DNA of 42,748 nucleotides from Gammaproteobacteria bacterium (GTDB lineage Bacteria; Pseudomonadota; Gammaproteobacteria; Steroidobacterales; PWYM01). The notes beneath the pieces are model-generated. The model did not search any database. It was not told the DNA's origin and saw only the letters and a list, made by a program, of their open reading frames with translations. Every line of letters begins with the position of its first letter. The first letter of the stretch is position 1. This document shows positions 41,995-42,748 of the stretch, piece after piece. The position numbers and the translations under genes were made by a program. The stretch is from positions 1-42,748 of the forward strand of contig PWYM01000083.1 in the NCBI GenBank assembly GCA_003567855.1. The letters are read 5' to 3'.

Positions 41995-42748
41995 ATGATG
42001 CAAGGCCGAATCCACAACCTTCCGTTCATGCTGGCGGGACTCGCGGCGCTGGCGTTCGCCGGCCTCGCGTCGGCGTCGCAGCAGGTGCGCCCGCCCGCCG
42101 AGGTGTTTCTCTACGAGGCGTCGGCCGACAACGGTGAGCTCGTCATCGAGTGGGAAGTCAAGCCCGAGCATTATCTGTATCGCGAACGGTTCGCGTTCTC
42201 CACCGACACCCCGGGCGTCACGCTGGGCGAGCCCGCGTATCCGGACGGGGAGATGCACGAAGACGAGTTCTTCGGGCGCCAGGAGATCTATCGCGGCGAA
42301 TTCACGGTCCGCATCCCTTACGAGGGCGACGCCGAAGAGATCGAGCTCGACATGCGCTCGCAGGGCTGCGCCGACATCGGGCTCTGCTACCCGCCTCAGA
42401 ACTGGCCGGTGACCATCGCGCTGCCGGCGGCGGCCGGGCAGGCCGCCGCCGATGAAAGCGCGCGCGGCAACGGCGGCGCCCTGCGCCGCTGGCTCGGCGG
42501 GCGCCAGTCGTCGGGCTCGGGCCAGCCCGACGTGCTGCCGCCGGACGAGGCCTTCGGCTGGTCGGCGAGCTTCACCGGCGCGAACGAGATCACCGTCCAC
42601 TGGGACGTGAAGTCCGGCTACTACCTCTATCGCGACCGCTTCTCGGTCTCGGTCGTCGACGGCCCGGTGGAACTCGGTGAGCCACGCATCCCGCCGGGCG
42701 AACCCCAGGTCGACGAGTTCTTCGGCGAGACCGAGGTGTTCTTCGACA
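41995..42748 (+). CDS. dsbD: DsbD, thiol:disulfide interchange protein, N-terminal part with duplicated nDsbD domain (truncated by window edge)
   Basis: 251 codons are visible and the frame is open at the window end. Two ATGs (41995, 41998) precede a signal peptide (LPFMLAGLAALAFAGLASAS). A first periplasmic nDsbD domain (about 34-143) has YLYRERFAFSTD, EDEFFGRQEIYRGEF and the redox pair Cys125/Cys131 in GCADIGLCYPP. After a Gly/Ser-rich linker a second copy begins at about 186 (VHWDVKSGYYLYRDRFSVSV, QVDEFFGETEVFF). DsbD carries electrons from cytosolic thioredoxin to periplasmic DsbC/G and CcmG. The transmembrane and thioredoxin-like domains would lie beyond the window. A single nDsbD domain is usual. 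Confidence 0.88.
   Translation, partial: MMQGRIHNLPFMLAGLAALAFAGLASASQQVRPPAEVFLYEASADNGELVIEWEVKPEHYLYRERFAFSTDTPGVTLGEPAYPDGEMHEDEFFGRQEIYRGEFTVRIPYEGDAEEIELDMRSQGCADIGLCYPPQNWPVTIALPAAAGQAAADESARGNGGALRRWLGGRQSSGSGQPDVLPPDEAFGWSASFTGANEITVHWDVKSGYYLYRDRFSVSVVDGPVELGEPRIPPGEPQVDEFFGETEVFFD

Overview
The window is chromosomal DNA from a GC-rich gammaproteobacterium with type IV pili and a lipid A/Kdo outer membrane. The block chpA-pilJ-pilI-pilH-pilG / gshB / tonB-like / yqgE / ruvX / pyrB, followed by pilU-pilT / yggS / proC / yggT / DUF4426, is (from memory) the gene neighbourhood of Pseudomonas and related lineages. CIRCE control of groESL, PpnN, GlnE, KdkA and a Kdo 3-hydroxylase also fit a non-enteric gammaproteobacterium, possibly near Chromatiales or Xanthomonadales. 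The genus cannot be named from sequence alone. No rRNA, tRNA, CRISPR array, insertion sequence, prophage or plasmid gene was seen. This is mostly core genome, and the interest lies in its unusual gene combinations and regulatory sites.

Layout. (1) 1-5763, minus: Pil-Chp chemosensory operon in transcription order pilG, pilH, pilI, pilJ, chpA; chpA is cut by the window edge and pilK is absent. (2) 6034-11888, plus: a tightly overlapping run gshB, apbE, tonB-like, yqgE, ruvX, pyrB, pyrK-like. (3) 11898-15237, minus: three successive retraction-ATPase genes, pilT, pilU and a second PilU-like gene. (4) 15351-18590, plus: yggS, proC, yggT, a DUF4426 lipoprotein and an HU-like DNA-binding protein with a long leader. 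(5) 18716-24004, minus: htpG, then an overlapping set msrB, FKBP lipoprotein, secreted amidohydrolase, alpha/beta hydrolase and TerB-like protein. (6) 24119-28756, minus: three small unknown ORFs, ppnN, an L,D-transpeptidase, a HAD hydrolase and htpX. (7) 28841-32228: an ATP pyrophosphatase, an LpxL-type acyltransferase, kdkA (minus) and kdoO, forming a lipid A/inner-core Kdo module. (8) 32254-39227: a zinc-finger protein and glnE (minus), then a DSD1-like PLP enzyme, a CopD-like membrane protein and an MFS transporter (plus). (9) 39254-42748: groES-groEL (minus) with terminator and CIRCE, then cutA and the start of dsbD (plus).

Functional threads. Twitching: the Pil-Chp receptor and response regulators sit a few kb from the motors they are expected to influence. 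Proteostasis: groESL, htpG and htpX are all here, and each has a candidate sigma-32 promoter (CTTGAAW followed 12-14 nt later by a C-rich -10); groESL also has a CIRCE operator. Redox and envelope: msrB, gshB, dsbD, apbE and an L,D-transpeptidase. Outer membrane: LpxL-type acylation plus two enzymes that modify Kdo itself. Many genes overlap by 1-11 bp (ATGA, GTGA, TAATG), which suggests translational coupling.
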